Shown here: positions 44,041-53,309 of the stretch, in pieces
Layout of the letters: the number at the start of each line of letters is the position of its first letter
Position numbering within the stretch: the stretch's first letter is position 1
Assembly: GCA_023411375.1 (NCBI GenBank)
Contig: JAEYOW010000022.1
Location: forward strand, 6,096-70,095
Origin: Bacillota bacterium
GTDB taxonomy: Bacteria > Bacillota > Clostridia > Christensenellales > Aristaeellaceae
Length of the DNA: 64,000 bases
Reading direction: 5' to 3'
Made by a program: the position numbers and the translations under genes
Notes under the pieces: model-generated
The model's input: only the letters and a program-made list of their open reading frames with translations
Told to the model about the DNA's origin: nothing
The model's database searches: none

Positions 44041-45297
44041 CTATATTTCCAAAATGGCGATGGTTAAATTGTCCTGATGCGCTCTACCCTTGGCGAGCAC
44101 GCTTTGTTGCACAGCCTGGGCTGCCTGCATGGGTTCCCGAAGCAACAAGGGGATGATTTCCGCTTCTGTAAGGGTATTATAGACACCGTCGCTCATAAGC
44201 ACCACTTTATCCCCCGGATAAATATCGATGGCGGCTGTATTGCGGTCAATATCAATATTGCCGTCCATGCCGATATAGCTGGTAAGCGCTTTACGCTGCT
44301 TGTTGCCCTGTGCGCTTTCGGCGGACAATACGCCGTTTGTGACCATCTCATCCAGCTGCTTGCCATATACATGCTCCCGGTTGAGTTGGATCATGCCGCC
44401 GTTTCTAAGCAGGCAAATGCGGCTGTCCCCCACGGATAAAAAGTACAGTCTGCTTTGATGAATCAACGCCGCCACAACGGTTGAACCACCTTTGGACGCG
44501 CCCTGTTGCGCCCTGCCGGCAGCCTCGATAGCGGCCTTTAATAAATGCAGCAATAATTTGGCGGGGTCCTCCGAAGGCTGCATTTCGGAGAAACGGGCTT
44601 GCATTTCATGCACCACCGCATTAGAAATCACATCACCGTTGGACATACCTCCCATGCCGTCCGCTAAAACCACCAGTACTCCTTTTTCATTAAGCATCTT
44701 GGCGTCATAAATGTCCGAAATTCCAAAACAATCCTGTTGGGATTCCCGGTTTCCAATATGCTGGGCATTCCCAATGGCAATGGACGGCCGTGCATAGGGC
44801 ACGCTGTTCACACAATTTGAACCGGCGGGTTGCGTTGCGGTTAAGCGGCGTTCGTCTGTGGCTTTGCTCATATGCGCTTTTTTTCTGCTTTTACGAAGCA
44901 AAAAACCAAACACAGCCACCAACAAAACCAGCACGACGCCAAGGCCTACCCAAAGGAGTGATCCATACGGATCGGTGTTATTGATATCATCGCGTGGAGT
45001 AACGTCGACTTCCTGGGAGGCTGTGGTTATCGGTTCATTGTTACCGGCTTCTGGGCTTGCCACTTGCTCTGCCGTGCCCTGTTCCTGCTCGTGACCATCA
45101 ATCGCCGGCTGTGCGTCCGCTTCCCCGGCTTCGGTGTTGAAGGTGGTAACTGTGGTGGTGTCAGCCGCCTGCTTGTCTGCCGCGTCCTTTTCCACGGACT
45201 CATTGCCAGGAATGGCGTTATCCGTTCCAAAGGCTGTGGTTTCTCCCTGCGGCGCCGCTGTCGTCTTATTCGGATTCATCGTTATCGTTTGTTCCAC
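44041..45297 (-). CDS. Membrane-anchored PP2C phosphatase
   Basis: 418 residues from a GTG start (GAGGAGG 8 nt upstream). A low-complexity acidic/Thr-rich N-terminal region of about 120 residues precedes one membrane helix (about 117-140). A PP2C domain with all metal motifs follows: NRESQQDCFG, LADGMGGMSNGD, SVGDSRICLL, LMSDGVYNTL and HQDNLTIAIL. It should remove phosphate from Ser/Thr on the kinases or their partners. The Thr-rich leader may itself be a phosphorylation target for FHA partners. Confidence 0.9.
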   Translation of the reverse strand: MEQTITMNPNKTTAAPQGETTAFGTDNAIPGNESVEKDAADKQAADTTTVTTFNTEAGEADAQPAIDGHEQEQGTAEQVASPEAGNNEPITTASQEVDVTPRDDINNTDPYGSLLWVGLGVVLVLLVAVFGFLLRKSRKKAHMSKATDERRLTATQPAGSNCVNSVPYARPSIAIGNAQHIGNRESQQDCFGISDIYDAKMLNEKGVLVVLADGMGGMSNGDVISNAVVHEMQARFSEMQPSEDPAKLLLHLLKAAIEAAGRAQQGASKGGSTVVAALIHQSRLYFLSVGDSRICLLRNGGMIQLNREHVYGKQLDEMVTNGVLSAESAQGNKQRKALTSYIGMDGNIDIDRNTAAIDIYPGDKVVLMSDGVYNTLTEAEIIPLLLREPMQAAQAVQQSVLAKGRAHQDNLTIAILEI

Positions 45298-45315
45298 GGG
45301 TTCGTCCTCCTCATA

Positions 45316-46077
45316 TTATCCAATTTTGATGGCCAGCACGGTTGCATTATCTTGATGCTTCTGTTTTTTTGTTTGTATTCTTTGGATGAGCTGAGCCGTC
45401 ATCTGCTGCGGTGTATCGCTTTTACAAATGCAGTCGGCCATTTCTTTCTGTGAAAGCGTACCCGTAACGCCGTCGCTCATGAGCAGCACCACGTCGTTTG
45501 GAAGACAATGGATGGGGCTTTCGGCAAGGTCCACATGCTTGATTCGCTCATCGCCGATAAAGCTGTTAATGGCATGACGATAGGCGTTGTTCTCGGCATC
45601 CTCCCAGCTTAACAAGCCGCTGCACACTTTTTCGTCCATAAGCGTACCCAGGGTATGCTGCCGGTTCAGCTGCAGTATCGTTCCGCCACGATAGAGGTAA
45701 ATACTGCTATCCCCAACCGAGGCGATCCATAAGCAGCGTCCATGGATTGCGGCCATGACAACCGTTGTCCCCCCTTGCTCTTCTTCGCTTTGCAGCTTTT
45801 GCGTTTGTTCGTTTGCCGCAAGCAGCAGCCGAAGCAGAAGCGCTGGGGTATCTGCTTCCGCACTATGAACGAATGCGGATAGAATGGTTTGCAACGCTAA
45901 TTGACTAAACCGTTCGCCGTTTGCCATGCCACCCATACCATCCGTCACCACCCCCAGGATGCTTTGCTCCTTAGGGTGAACGGCCAGGCCGGCGGCGTCC
46001 TGTTGGGTGGTTCTGTCCCCTTGCCATTGGGCAATGCCATATTGAATGGATGGGGGAAGCTGCATTTTGTAAGACAT
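45316..46077 (-). CDS. Soluble PP2C phosphatase
   Basis: The 253-residue single-domain PP2C carries TQQDAAG, TDGMGGMANGE, SVGDSSIYLY, LMSDGVTGTL and DNATVLAI. It is the cytoplasmic counterpart of the membrane-anchored phosphatase 18 bp downstream. Both share the RxHT/RxHV LxxLMDEKV-type middle, so they are paralogues. AAAGGAG precedes the ATG. Confidence 0.92.
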   Translation of the reverse strand: MSYKMQLPPSIQYGIAQWQGDRTTQQDAAGLAVHPKEQSILGVVTDGMGGMANGERFSQLALQTILSAFVHSAEADTPALLLRLLLAANEQTQKLQSEEEQGGTTVVMAAIHGRCLWIASVGDSSIYLYRGGTILQLNRQHTLGTLMDEKVCSGLLSWEDAENNAYRHAINSFIGDERIKHVDLAESPIHCLPNDVVLLMSDGVTGTLSQKEMADCICKSDTPQQMTAQLIQRIQTKKQKHQDNATVLAIKIG

Positions 46078-46154
46078 ATTGGTTCTCCTTTACAGAAACT
46101 CAAAAATGGGCTTTTCTGTCGCAGTGCATGTGAGGCTGTTAACTGGGATGAGAT

Positions 46155-47801
46155 TCACAACCACATTCTAAACAAATATATTAAATGGAAGGTGCTGAAT
46201 AAGACACTTGTCAAAACGACCCAGCGAGTGCCTCCCAGCAAACTCTTCGCCTTTCCGTTTTTGTTGCTGGGGATTGCTATCTTTTCGTCGACTAATCTCT
46301 CTTCAACATTTGTAGTTGTTTTTTTAATCACTCGCAATGTCCCAATGCAATATAAACCAGAGATGACCGTTACAGCAATATCACAGCTTAGTGTTATCTC
46401 ACGGATGCTGGAGATACTAAAAGAACGGCTAAAGAGAAGGTGCATAGGTATGTAAAGCAAAGCATAAACAGCTATGGCACAGGTTGCCGTAATAATAATG
46501 AAACTGCGATGTTTTCCAAGCCTATATTCAATCGAAAATTTTTTGCTGTAAATCCAAGCCGTCGCAAACATGCTGACAATCAACTGAAGAGATTGAAGAA
46601 TAGATTTTATTTTAATGTTGAAGTCAAATATTTTAACCCTACAGAGTAAAAATATTATCACCATGGAAATCAATAAAACGATGACGGCTACCTTGGATGC
46701 CGGTTTAACAATACTCTCAAAAGTGGGATTTTTGCTCGTATCCTCTAGCGGGGTGACGGATAATGGCGTTGGTTTGGGCTTGGGCTCGGGCTTGTCGGGC
46801 GGTACAGGCGCAGGCTTGGGCGGCGGGAATGCGCCGTTGTAAAGCTCATCGATAACCTGCTTAACGCTTTTGGTGCGTTTATCAATGCTTGTTTCTAAGC
46901 CGTGCAGCAGCGCCCGTTCCTGTTGCATGGTGATACCGGTAATCTGCTTGGTGGGCGGTACCAATACCTCCGTTTGCATAACCCGCTCTATTGCTTCAGG
47001 CGGCTTTTTCCCTATAATCGTTGCGTAAATGGTAGCGCACAGGGCATAAACATCGGTGAAGCCGCCCTGCTCGGCTTTTGCGGAATACTGCTCTGGAGGC
47101 GCGTAGCCATGCTTCAGATTAATGGTATAAGAATGCTCATCCTCCGCAAACTGACGGGCCGCGCCAAAATCAAGCAAGATCAAGCGGTTCTGCTTATTAA
47201 TGATAATATTGTCGGGGCTGATGTCCCGATGAATAATGTGCTGTTCATGCAAGGCCGCCAAATCCTCCATCAGCGGGCGGAACAGCGAAAGCGTTTCAGC
47301 TACCGGCAGGCGTCCGCCACGGTCCCGGATCTCCTGCAAAAGCGTTTTGCCTTGCACGAAATCCATAACGATATAAGCGGTTCCATGCTCCATAAAATAA
47401 TCGCGCACATTCACAATTGACGGCATATCCGTAAACCGCGCCAGCATTTGTGCTTCGGCGAGAAATTTTTCACGTCCTCTTAAAAATGCAATCTCCCGCT
47501 CTCCCGTATAAGGGATCACCGAACGGTCACTGTGCGTGGTTCTGGTGGCACAATCTTTAGGATAGTATTCCTTTATCGCCACTTTCATAAGCAGATTTAA
47601 GTCCAGGCCTATATAGGTTATCCCAAATCCCCCTTGACCCAGCGCGCGTCCCACCAGGTATTTTCCATTCAGCACCGTATTGGGCAGTTGATCCGGAGCA
47701 TCTGTTTTGACTTGATTGTCATAGTGGCATTTTGCGCAGACCGCCGAATCATCCTCGAGCGGTTCCATGCAATTCATGCAATAGTGTAGCATAATGTCCA
47801 T
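46155..47801 (-). CDS. Zinc-ribbon Ser/Thr kinase with multi-helix membrane tail
   Basis: 548 residues: zinc ribbon YCMNCMEPLEDDSAVCAKC (residues 7-25), kinase domain (about 40-300) with GQGGFGITYIG, VAIKEYYP, HRDISPDN, LLDFGAAR and NLKHGYAPPEQY, a Pro-rich linker, then about five membrane helices. No extracellular sensor domain is evident. The membrane tail is more AT-rich than the kinase part, which suggests domain replacement. GGGAG lies 10 nt before ATG 47801. Confidence 0.9.
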   Translation of the reverse strand: MDIMLHYCMNCMEPLEDDSAVCAKCHYDNQVKTDAPDQLPNTVLNGKYLVGRALGQGGFGITYIGLDLNLLMKVAIKEYYPKDCATRTTHSDRSVIPYTGEREIAFLRGREKFLAEAQMLARFTDMPSIVNVRDYFMEHGTAYIVMDFVQGKTLLQEIRDRGGRLPVAETLSLFRPLMEDLAALHEQHIIHRDISPDNIIINKQNRLILLDFGAARQFAEDEHSYTINLKHGYAPPEQYSAKAEQGGFTDVYALCATIYATIIGKKPPEAIERVMQTEVLVPPTKQITGITMQQERALLHGLETSIDKRTKSVKQVIDELYNGAFPPPKPAPVPPDKPEPKPKPTPLSVTPLEDTSKNPTFESIVKPASKVAVIVLLISMVIIFLLCRVKIFDFNIKIKSILQSLQLIVSMFATAWIYSKKFSIEYRLGKHRSFIIITATCAIAVYALLYIPMHLLFSRSFSISSIREITLSCDIAVTVISGLYCIGTLRVIKKTTTNVEERLVDEKIAIPSNKNGKAKSLLGGTRWVVLTSVLFSTFHLIYLFRMWL

Positions 47802-47933
47802 TTCTCAATATCTCCCTGTTGTAATCAATTAAATGGCTTAAGAAATCAGATATGGCTGCATTCCGTTTTCACCCTTCTTGCAGCTTTTGCTTTGGTTCTT
47901 TCATTGAACTGCGCAACATCTCTTCCTGCCTAC

Positions 47934-48068
47934 CTAACCGCCAAGAGGGCCTGCCATGTCATAATTTACCGTGGCGCTGTCATAGCAACCGTTTTTACGC
48001 ACAGCGCTATCAGGAGAAAGCGGTTCCATGCAGTTTCTACAATAATCGCTATGGCTGCGGATTTTCAT
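47934..48068 (-). pseudogene. Zinc-ribbon remnant of another kinase gene
   Basis: A 44-codon frame reads a degraded copy of the kinase N-terminus: YCRNCMEPLSPDSAVRKNG, where the second CxxC pair is partly lost, then TAG. Kinase homology is gone. It sits exactly where a further kinase gene would fit, in the 330-bp gap between two intact kinases. No other gene is seen in that gap. Confidence 0.65.
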
Positions 48069-48130
48069 TCAATCACATCCCTTTGCTAGCTTTATTTGAA
48101 AGCCATACCTGTAACTTGACTTTGTCCGTG

Positions 48131-50119
48131 TTATTTTATCTTATCAACCAAGAGCTGAAAGCTTTCCGGCGTGCCGGTTTTGTATTTGATCTTGTTTGTT
48201 TTGAGCGTGGCAATACCAATGGCGCCCTTGGGGCAAATGATGGTTGCGTCTTTGGGAAAATTGGCCTCGGAATCTGTCCAAGCCATCTCCGAGGGGCAAT
48301 AGATATAGCGAAGCTGGCTTTCGTGGGTAACGTCGAAGGCGTTGATGGCACACTCTTTCACGAAGTCTGGAAGGCGAACGCTAATAAGCTGTACGCAATC
48401 CAAAAACGCTTGCGTCTCAACATGACTAAGGGAAAGCGGCAGCACGAGCTCTTGAAGAGACGAGCAATTGGCAAACGCCTTTTTTTCAATCGTGTGCAGC
48501 CGGTTGGGCAAGTCGATGGAATACAACGACGTACAGCCTTCAAAGGCGCTTGTTCCGATTCTCATGGTTTCCTCGGAAAAATCAACGCTTGTCAGTCCGG
48601 CGCAGTTATAAAAAGTGGAGTCCGAAACAAGCGTCAGGCTATCCGGCAATTCGATCTGCCCTAACCGTATACATGAATCAAACGCCGCCGTTTCCAGCAC
48701 TTCAAGGGTTTGCGGCAGTTGTATGCTTTGCAGACGAGGACAATTGCTAAATGCGTACTCGTTTATGGTTTTTATTCCGTCTTCCACTACAACCTCAAAT
48801 ATATCTTGATTTCCCGCAAACGCATAAACATTGATTTGTACAACTGGGAAAAATAGTATTTGGCTGGGCACTACAGCGGCCGACTGGTTGCCAATATACT
48901 TATCAATGCTGATTTCTCCATCGCTGATATGATACTGAAATTGATCCAATTTCAGTTGCGGAACAAGAAAGGCGCTCAAACCACCAAAAACAACAAGCAA
49001 AACAACAACCCATTTTCTCCATTTGCTTTTTGAGGTTGACTTGGAAGCAGTTGCGTGCGCGGGGGCTGACCTTGGGAGGCCCGTTTGTATTTTTGCATTC
49101 GCCGGGGGAGTGCCAAGCGGTTTTATGATAGCCGGTTCAATCTTTTTACCGTGCTGCAGCTCTTGTTTTAGCGTCTCCATATTCGGCGTTCTTGTTTGGG
49201 CGTCCAGCTCCAGCCCGTGCAACAGCCCCTGCTCTTGGTGCGGTGCGATAACAACCCCTCGCTGAGAGGGCGTCATCAACTGCTCGTTGTTAAGCAATCG
49301 GTCCATCGCCATAGGTGGTTTTTTTCCACATATGGTCGCATAAAACGTGGCGCATAAGGCATACACATCCGTATAGGGTCCCTGTTTGCTAATGAAGCTA
49401 TATTGTTCAGGCGGTGCATAGCCATGTTTTAAATTGACGGTATACTCATGCTCTTCATTATCAACATATTCCCGTGCCGCCCCAAAATCAAGCAATACGG
49501 GTTTGTGCTCATCGGTAATTATAATGTTGTCTGGACTGATATCCCGATGAAGCATGTTTTTCTGATGCAGCAGCGCCAGATCATCCATCAGTGGTTTCAG
49601 TAAAGCAAAGACTTCGTTGAATGACATAGGAGTTTCTCTTTTTTGGATCATTTCTTTTAAGGAAATGCCTTGTACGAAGTCCATAACGATATAGGCGGTT
49701 CCATGCTCCATAAAATAATCCCGAACTTTCACAATGGAGGTAATCCCGCTAAAGCGAGCAATCGTCTGCGCTTCGGCAAGAAATTTTTCTCGTCCACGAA
49801 AAAAGGCTACCTTTTTATCGCCGGTATAGGGGATCACAGAGCGATCCCCTACCAGCGTTCTGCCAGCCAAATCCTTAGGATAGTATTCTTTGACGGCTAC
49901 CTTCACCAACAGGTTAAGATCCAGCCCTATATAGGTAATGCCAAACCCACCCTGTCCCAAGACCTTGCCCACCAGGTATTTTCCGTTAAGTACGGTATAA
50001 GGTAAGTGGTTGGGGTCCTCCGGTGTAATTTGATTATTAAAACCACATTTTCCACAAACAGAATCATCTATTTCGAGCGGTTCCATGCAGTTCATGCAGT
50101 AATGCTTGCCGACCTCCAT
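48131..50119 (-). CDS. Zinc-ribbon Ser/Thr kinase with LRR_5 (BspA-like) ectodomain
   Basis: About 662 residues: zinc ribbon YCMNCMEPLEIDDSVCGKC, kinase domain with GQGGFGITYIG, VAVKEYYP, HRDISPDN and LLDFGAAR, one membrane helix (about 375-395), then an outside region of about 250 residues with seven or so LRR_5 repeats (for example INEYAFSNCPRLQSIQLP, IGTSAFEGCTSLYSIDLP). LRR_5 repeats bind proteins or glycans on many gut and oral bacteria. I chose ATG 50119; an upstream ATG 50155 adds 12 residues without a ribosome site. Confidence 0.9.
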   Translation of the reverse strand: MEVGKHYCMNCMEPLEIDDSVCGKCGFNNQITPEDPNHLPYTVLNGKYLVGKVLGQGGFGITYIGLDLNLLVKVAVKEYYPKDLAGRTLVGDRSVIPYTGDKKVAFFRGREKFLAEAQTIARFSGITSIVKVRDYFMEHGTAYIVMDFVQGISLKEMIQKRETPMSFNEVFALLKPLMDDLALLHQKNMLHRDISPDNIIITDEHKPVLLDFGAAREYVDNEEHEYTVNLKHGYAPPEQYSFISKQGPYTDVYALCATFYATICGKKPPMAMDRLLNNEQLMTPSQRGVVIAPHQEQGLLHGLELDAQTRTPNMETLKQELQHGKKIEPAIIKPLGTPPANAKIQTGLPRSAPAHATASKSTSKSKWRKWVVVLLVVFGGLSAFLVPQLKLDQFQYHISDGEISIDKYIGNQSAAVVPSQILFFPVVQINVYAFAGNQDIFEVVVEDGIKTINEYAFSNCPRLQSIQLPQTLEVLETAAFDSCIRLGQIELPDSLTLVSDSTFYNCAGLTSVDFSEETMRIGTSAFEGCTSLYSIDLPNRLHTIEKKAFANCSSLQELVLPLSLSHVETQAFLDCVQLISVRLPDFVKECAINAFDVTHESQLRYIYCPSEMAWTDSEANFPKDATIICPKGAIGIATLKTNKIKYKTGTPESFQLLVDKIK

Positions 50120-50195
50120 TGAAATCACATTCCTCGTTTGATGATGGGTATTCATATGGGAAAGGCTTCGCCATATAGCCGCTTGCCGGCTGGGT

Positions 50196-52553
50196 TCACT
50201 TTATATTTGCATTGGCGCTTGAGCTCAGCGCTTTCACCTTATCAACAGCTTTCTGATATCCTTGAGCGGCCGACATTTCGTACCATGTCAGGGCTTCTTT
50301 CATATCCTTTGGAACGCCGAGCCCTTTTTCATAGCAAAGCCCCAGGTTGTATTGACCGGAAGCAAGCCCCTGCTCGGCGGCAAGACGGTACCATTTAACC
50401 GCTTCGGCATAATCCTGAGTTACGCCCTTGCCGTAGTAATAGCAGATTCCAAGGTTTGATTGAGCAATTGCATTTCCCTGATTTGCCGCCAGCTGGTACC
50501 ATTTAACCGCTTCGGTATAATCCTGAGTTACGCCATTGCCATTGTAGTAGCTAAATCCAAGCTTTGCCTGGGCCAAGGAATACCCCTGCTCGGCGGCAAG
50601 ACGGTACCATTTGACTGCTTCCTGATAATTTTGCTCAACGCCCTTGCCGTTATAATACTGATTCCCAAGGGCATAGCATTCCTCCGGCGTTTTATTATTG
50701 GAGTGCGTATTATTCACCTTTGGTGTAGGCGAATGAGCCGGAATAGGGCTATTGGTGGGTACAGGTGTAGATGCAGGTGTGTCCGTTACCACCGACGTAG
50801 CGGCAAGCGCCGCGCTCTTTAAGCGTTTCAACGCCTTTTGTGCATTTTCATGCTCCTGTTCAGCGGCAAGCTCATACCATTTTGTGGCTTCGGTATGATT
50901 TAGTTCAACACCCAGCCCTTTTTCGTAGCAAAGACCCAAATTATATTGAGCTTCACTATATCCAAGCTGTGCTGCTAAACGATACCATTTAACCGCTTCC
51001 ATATAATTTTGTTTGATGCCATTTCCGTAATAGTAACAGTTTCCCAGCCCGGATTGTCCCCCGGGATTATGCTGTTCCGCCGATGATTTGAACCATTTAA
51101 CCGCTTCCGCATAATCCTGCGTTATTCCATAACCATTGTAATAGCAAACGCCCACGCCCCATTGTCCGCCGGCGTCATTCTGATCAGCCGCCTTCCGATA
51201 CCACTGATAGGCAGCTGCATAATCAACCGTAGTGCCATAACCCATATAATAGCAAAAGCCAAGATAGTATTGAGCTTTCGCGTGATCCTGCTCTGCGGCT
51301 CTGCGGAACCACTCGACAGCCGTTTGGTAATTTTGCTCAACGCCCTTGCCGTTATAATACTGATTCCCAAGGGCATAGCATTCTTCCGGCGTTTTATGAT
51401 CAGGCGCCGCTGTATTGGTAACACCAAAGGCAGGATCAGATTGCTTTTTGGGCTGAACCGCAAGGTTGATCAGGCTCCCTATACCAATAAAAAGAACGAT
51501 AATACCAGCTATCGCGCCAGCCAGAAGAGTTTTTTTCCTGGAAACGGTAATTTTGGGAGAGGTTACAGGGGTTGCTTGGGCCAGAGCGCCATATAATGCT
51601 TGCATGGATGGATAGCGGTCCTGGCCTTCGCTCGCCATACCTTTCAGCAATGCTTTTTCCTGCTCGGGCGTGATCGTTGCACCCTGTCGGCTTGGCGCAA
51701 TCAGGCATTCCTGCGCTAAAGAAATATCAATGGCATTGGGTGGTTTCTGGCCGCAAACACAGGTATATATGGTTGCGCAAATCGCATAAACATCGGTAAA
51801 AGGGCCTTGCGCACTTTTGCCGCTATATTGCTCCAGCGGGGCATAGCCATGTTTGAGATGAACCGTATACGTTTTTTCGCCGCCGTTCTTTTGATAAGTT
51901 CTGGCCGCCCCAAAATCCAACAGCACAGGCCTGTTATCCTTTGTAATGATGATATTATCCGGGCTGATGTCCCGGTGGATAATTCCCTGCTTGTGAACGT
52001 AATCCAGCTGCTGAAGCAATGGGCTGAGTAAAGTGAACACATCGGCAAACGACATTTTACCGCCAAACTTGCGCACCTCCTCTTGCAGTGTAATGCCATC
52101 CACAAAATCCATTACGATGTACGCTGTGCCATGCTCCAAGAAGTAATCCCGAACATGCACAATGGAATCACAATTGTCAAGCTTAGCCAAGAGCTGCGCT
52201 TCTTTGATGAACTTTTCCCGTTCCTGTTCAAAGAACGCCATATCCCAATTGGTATTGGGAACCACAGAACGCTCGCTGTTCGCGGTGCGGCTGGCAAAGT
52301 CTTTGGGGAAAAACTCTTTGATAGCCACTTTAAGCTGCAAATTCAAATCGAAGCCGATATAGGTGATGCCAAATCCGCCCTGACCCAGCACACGCCCGAC
52401 AAGATATTTCCCGTTGAGCACAGTATAAGGAAGATGATTTGCGTTTTCCTGCTGATTCGTGTTGTCGAATCCACAAATTGGACAAATTTTTTCTCCATTG
52501 GACAACACCGCCATACAGCCCATGCAATGATCTGTTTTAATTGACTTTCCCAC
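50196..52553 (-). CDS. Zinc-ribbon Ser/Thr kinase with Sel1-repeat ectodomain
   Basis: 785 residues: zinc ribbon (CMGCMAVLSNGEKICPIC), kinase domain with GQGGFGITYIG, VAIKEFFP, HRDISPDN and LLDFGAAR, a membrane helix (about 355-377), then nine Sel1-type repeats in two blocks of five and four separated by a Thr/Pro linker. The GTG start at 52553 has AGGTG 6 nt upstream; the open frame runs 27 codons further without support. It is the first large gene of the minus-strand island, so its promoter probably drives the run. Confidence 0.9.
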   Translation of the reverse strand: MGKSIKTDHCMGCMAVLSNGEKICPICGFDNTNQQENANHLPYTVLNGKYLVGRVLGQGGFGITYIGFDLNLQLKVAIKEFFPKDFASRTANSERSVVPNTNWDMAFFEQEREKFIKEAQLLAKLDNCDSIVHVRDYFLEHGTAYIVMDFVDGITLQEEVRKFGGKMSFADVFTLLSPLLQQLDYVHKQGIIHRDISPDNIIITKDNRPVLLDFGAARTYQKNGGEKTYTVHLKHGYAPLEQYSGKSAQGPFTDVYAICATIYTCVCGQKPPNAIDISLAQECLIAPSRQGATITPEQEKALLKGMASEGQDRYPSMQALYGALAQATPVTSPKITVSRKKTLLAGAIAGIIVLFIGIGSLINLAVQPKKQSDPAFGVTNTAAPDHKTPEECYALGNQYYNGKGVEQNYQTAVEWFRRAAEQDHAKAQYYLGFCYYMGYGTTVDYAAAYQWYRKAADQNDAGGQWGVGVCYYNGYGITQDYAEAVKWFKSSAEQHNPGGQSGLGNCYYYGNGIKQNYMEAVKWYRLAAQLGYSEAQYNLGLCYEKGLGVELNHTEATKWYELAAEQEHENAQKALKRLKSAALAATSVVTDTPASTPVPTNSPIPAHSPTPKVNNTHSNNKTPEECYALGNQYYNGKGVEQNYQEAVKWYRLAAEQGYSLAQAKLGFSYYNGNGVTQDYTEAVKWYQLAANQGNAIAQSNLGICYYYGKGVTQDYAEAVKWYRLAAEQGLASGQYNLGLCYEKGLGVPKDMKEALTWYEMSAAQGYQKAVDKVKALSSSANANIK
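50626..50695 (-). repeat. 70-bp direct repeat within the Sel1 kinase gene, copy A
   Basis: 50626-50695 and 51328-51397 differ by a single base, 702 bp apart. Each encodes the first Sel1 unit of its block (KTPEECYALGNQYYNGKGVE). This shows recent duplication of a whole Sel1 block. Confidence 0.8.
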
Positions 52554-52778
52554 AATATTCACCTCATACAAATAATTTTCATATTTTAGCAATAGATATA
52601 AAACCGGAGGACTTATACCTATGTCGTAAGGCAAAGGCGGTCGTGCAAATGCTTACATCAGAAACCGTTTGCCATGGTTTTAACCATAGCTGCCATACTG
52701 AAGGTATTTCTAGCATCGGGAAGACAAGCCGCATCGCCTTCCTCAGCCGCGGCCCCTATGCTGTGTGTGCTTATGATA

Positions 52779-52904
52779 TCACCCAAAGCCTTCTGTCAAG
52801 GTGCTTTTCAGATTAGCGCAGCACTGCTCCATCCTCCATGGACGCACGTTTTTAGCCGGCAAGCGTTCCGCTGTGTAAAGGGCTCTTCTAGTGGTAACAC
52901 TCAT
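52779..52904 (-). CDS. Small ORF (41 codons) with a strong ribosome site
   Basis: ATG 52904 follows AAGGAGG at a good distance and opens 41 codons (MSVTTRRALYTAERLPAKNV and on). The product is basic, with two adjacent Cys and no recognised motif. It lies between the XRE-like regulator and the first kinase. It may be a real small protein, a leader peptide or a truncated relic. Confidence 0.35.
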   Translation of the reverse strand: MSVTTRRALYTAERLPAKNVRPWRMEQCCANLKSTLTEGFG

Positions 52905-53018
52905 GTAAATACCTCCTTAACGATTATGCCGTGTACCTCTTTGATATGAACAGTTTACAATATGGAATGCTGTTGAGAGTCGCCGGTCTGGCGACAAACG
53001 CATTAACGGCCGCTAACC

Positions 53019-53071
53019 TTTTCGATTGACTTATTGCCGCAGCGCGGCGCCGGCAATAAGTCAATCGAAAA
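53019..53071. repeat. Perfect 21-bp inverted repeat
   Basis: 53019-53039 is the exact reverse complement of 53051-53071, with an 11-bp GC-rich loop. TTTT and AAAA at the ends would make it a bidirectional terminator-like hairpin. It lies in the non-coding gap upstream of the kinase island. Confidence 0.85.
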
Positions 53072-53216
53072 CAACAAAAGGCCATGTTCCGAGAGAATAA
53101 ATATCTGTGGCAAGAATTCGACCAACGACCGTTCTCATCAAAAAATACCCCCCGATGCCATGGATGCTTTGGTTATCCTTGATGAAATAATAATAGCATC
53201 ATTTGACATTGCGTTG

Positions 53217-53282
53217 GTTGACTCGAAGTCAACAATTAAAACGGATGATGAACTTGCCAAATGTTTTACATAATGGTATTAT
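53217..53282 (+). promoter_or_regulatory. Promoter and candidate operator of the XRE-like regulator
   Basis: TTGCCA (53254-53259) and TATTAT (53277-53282) are 17 bp apart. Upstream, GTTGACT-CGA-AGTCAAC (53217-53233) is a perfect 7-bp inverted repeat, a possible operator for the regulator or for divergent control of the kinase island. Confidence 0.55.
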
Positions 53283-53309
53283 GTGTAAAATCGGGAGGGG
53301 GCGGTTATC

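Noticed and set aside
47852..48664. 270-codon plus-strand frame
   Set aside because: Mostly antisense to the LRR_5 kinase; its composition follows from the repeats on the other strand.
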